NCBI GenBank assembly: GCA_037447655.1
Contig: JBBHKE010001188.1
Coordinates: 159,261 to 223,260 of the forward strand
Origin: Zygnema cylindricum
Taxonomy: Eukaryota; Streptophyta; Zygnematophyceae; Zygnematales; Zygnemataceae
DNA: 64,000 nucleotides
Direction of reading: 5' to 3'
The position numbers and the translations under genes are program-made. Below, piece after piece: positions 60,451-64,000 of the stretch. Position 1 is the stretch's first letter. Every line of letters starts with the position of its first letter. Below the pieces are notes generated by a model. It was not told the origin of the DNA, made no database searches, and saw only the letters and a program-made list of their open reading frames with translations.

Positions 60451-62288
60451 TTAATATGGCCACGTTGACCTCTTTTGAAGACAGAAAAGTCGGACCAATG
60501 TACAAATATCAATGCCAATGATCAGAGCTCCCATAATCCAGTAGAATAAACGTAAATACTGCAACAAAAAACATAGCAAGAACGAGGATTAGTCGTTAAT
60601 TTCTACCATTCACCAAGAGTTTGAAAAAGTTAAAGAGCAAACATCTTCTTGTGCTCGTGTTACAAGGCTACTCGATTTACAAATGCTTTCTCCTTTTCGA
60701 TCCAATTCATCAGCCAGAGTGGTCAGGATAACGTGGACAAAAACTTTAAAAAATGCAGATTATGAATTAAAAAAAGTAGTTATTGCCTTGTAGTCAATCG
60801 TTAACCTAACCTAACAATAGCTAAACCTTGTAGTAATACAAACTATGTATCCTCCGTGTGATTTTAAACCTTAAAATTGCATACAACAACAGATGTGCAC
60901 ACAATGCAGAAAAACAAAATTATAGAATCCGCACAGCAGAAAAACCTAGCATTCTCGATTGTATGTGATCATACGATATAATATAACATTCACTATTGCA
61001 AAATACTTGTGAATAATTCCCATCAATCGACTGTTATATCGGCTATATTTCTTCAATTTTTATAATCACCAGATATGGAAAGGCCAATGATCGATAATCA
61101 AACCCCCAAATAAAGAAGTTAAAAAGTATACACAGAAAAACAATCCATTACAAACAAGTGACTATAAGGTACAAATTCTGAAACCCGAAATAATAATTGA
61201 GGCAAAAAGGGCAAACTGATGGACCCGCAAAATGTAAGTCTGCAATTCACGAACAATACATAAAAAATAGTACTGTATTGCCAACCACCAGAAATATTAC
61301 TTTCAGTGAACCTTCCTACTAAGATATAAAAACGTCATAGTGCTAGATCTGTAAGATTATCATGATCGCCGATTATTGATTGTGCACAGAAATATTACTT
61401 TCAGTAAACCTTCCTACTAAGATATAAAAACGTCAATAGTGCTAGATCTGTAAGATTATCATGATCGCCGATTATCGATTGTGCAACTGTTAAAAGATAA
61501 TCACTAACTTGGGCACCTATTTTTGGTATCAACTAGTGAGTTCCACAGTCATACGGAATATAAACTTCTGTGATCACCATTCTCCACATTCAAACTTAGA
61601 TCTCATACAAAACGCAGCCTACTCCAAATTAAACATCATCCACACTAAATTACATTCACAGCAACTTCATTAAGCAATATATAGCAAAACCCAGCAGAAC
61701 AACCCTTCGTCACCTCAGTGCTTTACCTCAATTACTATGTCACCCAAAGTATGGTATAAGGCACGCATCCGAGAATAAATATGTTTGCGATAGGGTAAAA
61801 TAAGTAAAAGTATTACACAAAAAACTCCAATACGACATAACTAGCATCATAAAACTCAGGAACCGGACACTTATAAACCGTGAGAAACCTTACAGGATAC
61901 GACAGTTTTGATTTTTTTGTCTGAACCTAGTTCAAAATCTCTGCACATATTAGGGTTTTCTCCAAAGTGAATGCAAACTATCAGCGTCTACAGAGATGTT
62001 TTCCAAGCATGAATACTGGGACTGTATATCCACACAAATAAAGGTGATGCATACAGTCATAAAGAAACTAGCACGTGTTAAAAAATTTGAGAAAGAACTG
62101 AAGTACTGCAAAAGCCTACCTCCACCTAACTCTTGCGGCTCGATGAGAATCTCACGGTTGATCCCTGTATGAAAGCTTGGGCACTTGCAAATTATTTTAT
62201 TACTATATATATTTGGTTCACATGTATCGCAATTTGAACCCCGTAAGCCATCTCCACATGTCGCAACCGGGTTTTGATATTTGGATCC
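60451..62288 (-). CDS. Unrecognised cysteine-rich membrane protein (partial, tentative exons)
   Basis: Three candidate minus-strand exons have good splice contexts. Exon a, 62,288-62,120 (56 codons), starts GSKYQNPVATCGDG and holds five Cys in the pattern C-X9-C-X2-C-X10-C-X-C, an extracellular-type cysteine-rich segment. Exon b, 61,840-61,727, encodes GVFCVILLLILPYRKHIYSR, a transmembrane helix followed by a basic stretch, and ends DIVIE. Exon c, 60,558-60,451, encodes LFYWIMGALIIGIDI, a second probable membrane segment, and ends QKRSTWPY then TAA. The junction from a to b is out of phase as drawn, so at least one exon or boundary is missing, and the N-terminus lies upstream, possibly beyond 62,300. 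I recognise no family. It could also be an intron-containing pseudogene. Confidence 0.4.
61289..61485. repeat. 98-bp tandem duplication
   Basis: Units 61,289-61,386 and 61,387-61,485 are identical except for a few substitutions and one inserted base. They start CAGAAATATTACTTTCAGTG. The high identity suggests a recent event, inside a presumed intron of the gene above. Confidence 0.92.
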
Positions 62289-62299
62289 CTGCAACAAAG

Positions 62300-64000
62300 A
62301 TGCATCCTCACTTGATTTAATTTAAAAAAAACATTTCCAATTGATTAAATTATTCAACATAACCCAATTCTCCATCATCCATCTAGTTTCATTCAGTCAA
62401 GCTACTACCTTTCCTTAACCAATATCTACATCCAATTCAGATTTTTTAGAGCCATTCTCAAAAAACAGAATGGGCACACTAGGAAAAGGACATGACATAG
62501 CTACTCATTCAATAATATTTAGACTTAACGGATATCAAGGTCACAAACAGCACATACTGAAACATAAAAAAATAAAATTGATCCACTAATTCGAGGCAAG
62601 ACCTATGCTGTGATATTGTGATGCGTGATGAACAACAAGTACTGTATATTGATGACTTTAGAAGTCTCTTCATGCAGACACTCCTGTATCAGTCACTTTC
62701 TAGCCCCCCTGCCCCTCTCTCTTTCCCCCTCTTACCTGTCAAGCTGTAGCAGCTGCCTTCCATCCCCATCCCCCTCTCCCTCCCCCTCCCTCTCTCTCTC
62801 CCTATCCCTTGCACAGCTGACACAGTCGAGTGAGAGCTGCATAATTGCCCACTTTCTTTTCCTGAAAGATGACTGGAATTTATAAGACAACAAATTTTAA
62901 TTGGCCAGACAGGAGTTTGTCACATCAATTTCCAAGATATTTAGGAACAACTAAGGGATACAGTGCAAGCTTCCCACACAAGTGAAAGTCAGGGTATTGG
63001 AAGAAATTTTACCATAATGTTGAGGATGAATGGTTCACTTTAGGAAGAACAGAAAATATCCAGAAACTATACGATTTGCACAATTTTCTGTCAAACCTGG
63101 AGTAAAACTTCGACAGTAGGTTGATGATTTCTGGGCAGATGAAATTAGCAAACCACTAGTCCATTTTTGATGCTTCAGTTCATTGCCTCCAAGACTTTCC
63201 ATATGCTCAAACGTCTTTCAATTAGATTACCTCTGTCAAGAAAACCACTACCATTCACTGCCATAGACTCCTCCAAAAGTAATGGTGAGCTTTAAATTGA
63301 GAGCTCATGTTTTAATCATATTAGTTATTACACATTGTCCTATTCCTATGTATTCTGAACTTCTCAGGCAAAATCAAATATTAAACGAAAGTGAGATTGA
63401 GAAAGTGTCAAGGGAAGATTTGAAAATGGTCTGTAACTGCATACAAGGGTAAGGAAAAGAAGAGGCGAAGAGGAAAATGTCAAAGAGATAATAGTAATGA
63501 AAAACAAAACTGTTTGCACAGAAAGAATGAAAGAAGGAGAATTAAGTGTGGGAGACATAAGAGCAAGATAAAGGTGGAAAAAGGCAAAAGATACAGGAAG
63601 GCATACTTACAGGCGGGAAAGGGCAGGAGAGAGACAAAAACAGGAAAACACAAACACAGAAAAACACTTAATATTTGTTTAAATGATTAAAAATGGTCCG
63701 CACTTACATAGTAAACACAAGACATCTCTGCATAGAAAGAATTTTACAAAATGTACGGAGTATTTTACCCCTCTACCCCTCTCCTATCCCTAAATGGGCC
63801 AAAGGTGCTACTTCAGCAACCCACCCTGATAATCGCAAATAACGGATTTCATGCAAGCAACCAAGAAATAATCAACCAGCTGTTGTGGTAACAACCTACT
63901 ACTTCGGCCTCAACTAATACACCTATACAAAGATGGTACACAGTTGCAAACTTGTTAAACAGCCTTTACTATGCCAGCTACATCAGGCTAGTTTTTTATG
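62300..64000. other. Spacer or upstream introns
   Basis: A C/T-rich tract lies at about 62,700-62,812. A 41-codon minus-strand frame at about 63,045-63,170 containing STYCRSFTPGLTENC could be a further exon of the cysteine-rich gene, but its splice sites are weak. Nothing else was recognised. Confidence 0.35.

Noticed and set aside
1-64000. CRISPR arrays, rRNA genes, organelle insertions
   Set aside because: No regularly spaced repeats, rRNA-like stretches or runs of organelle genes were seen.

Overview
The window looks like nuclear DNA of a land plant. It has split genes with GT-AG introns, two chloroplast early light-induced protein (ELIP) genes, a SEUSS/LDB-type transcriptional adaptor gene, AT-rich spacers, and many plant-style transposons (Ty3/gypsy, solo LTRs, hAT, TA-flanked MITEs). 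The ELIP sequences and the type of gypsy polyprotein fit a non-flowering plant at least as well as a seed plant, but I cannot name the lineage from the sequence alone.

Layout. 1-5,000: edge of an LTR-like repeat, then a decayed plus-strand gypsy pol (reverse transcriptase, RNase H, integrase) and its downstream repeats. 5,000-6,800: low-complexity and unassigned. 6,830-11,335: an intact solo LTR, then an older LTR of the same TGTTG...CAACA family with a second LTR nested inside it in opposite orientation. 11,340-20,250: a degenerate MITE, a dispersed repeat (X1) between duplicated flanks, another intact solo LTR, and a decayed minus-strand gypsy gag-protease. 20,253-23,130: a second X copy (X2) interrupted by two hAT-type insertions whose empty sites survive in X1. 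23,385-25,048: hAT transposase remains, a TA-MITE and an orphan hAT end. 26,270-26,341: a tRNA-like sequence. 28,901-32,462: a head-to-head ELIP gene pair sharing a 1-kb promoter rich in G-box/ABRE-like motifs. 32,500-38,500: gene-poor. 38,582-about 48,200: the SEUSS-like gene on the minus strand. 48,409-58,859: a transposon cluster with one MITE at the SEUSS gene's 5' side, a 5.7-kb TA-flanked element carrying a collinear fragment of a Der/EngA-type GTPase gene, and a 3.9-kb hAT-like element holding a near-perfect hairpin of about 1 kb and a MITE that is itself interrupted by a hAT MITE. 60,400-62,300: exons of an unrecognised minus-strand gene encoding a cysteine-rich, membrane-spanning protein.

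Functionally the three supported gene loci are independent. The ELIP pair is the light/stress unit and its shared promoter implies co-regulation. The SEUSS-like protein is a nuclear co-regulator. Most of the rest records successive transposon insertions whose relative ages can be read from nesting, target-site duplications and empty sites.
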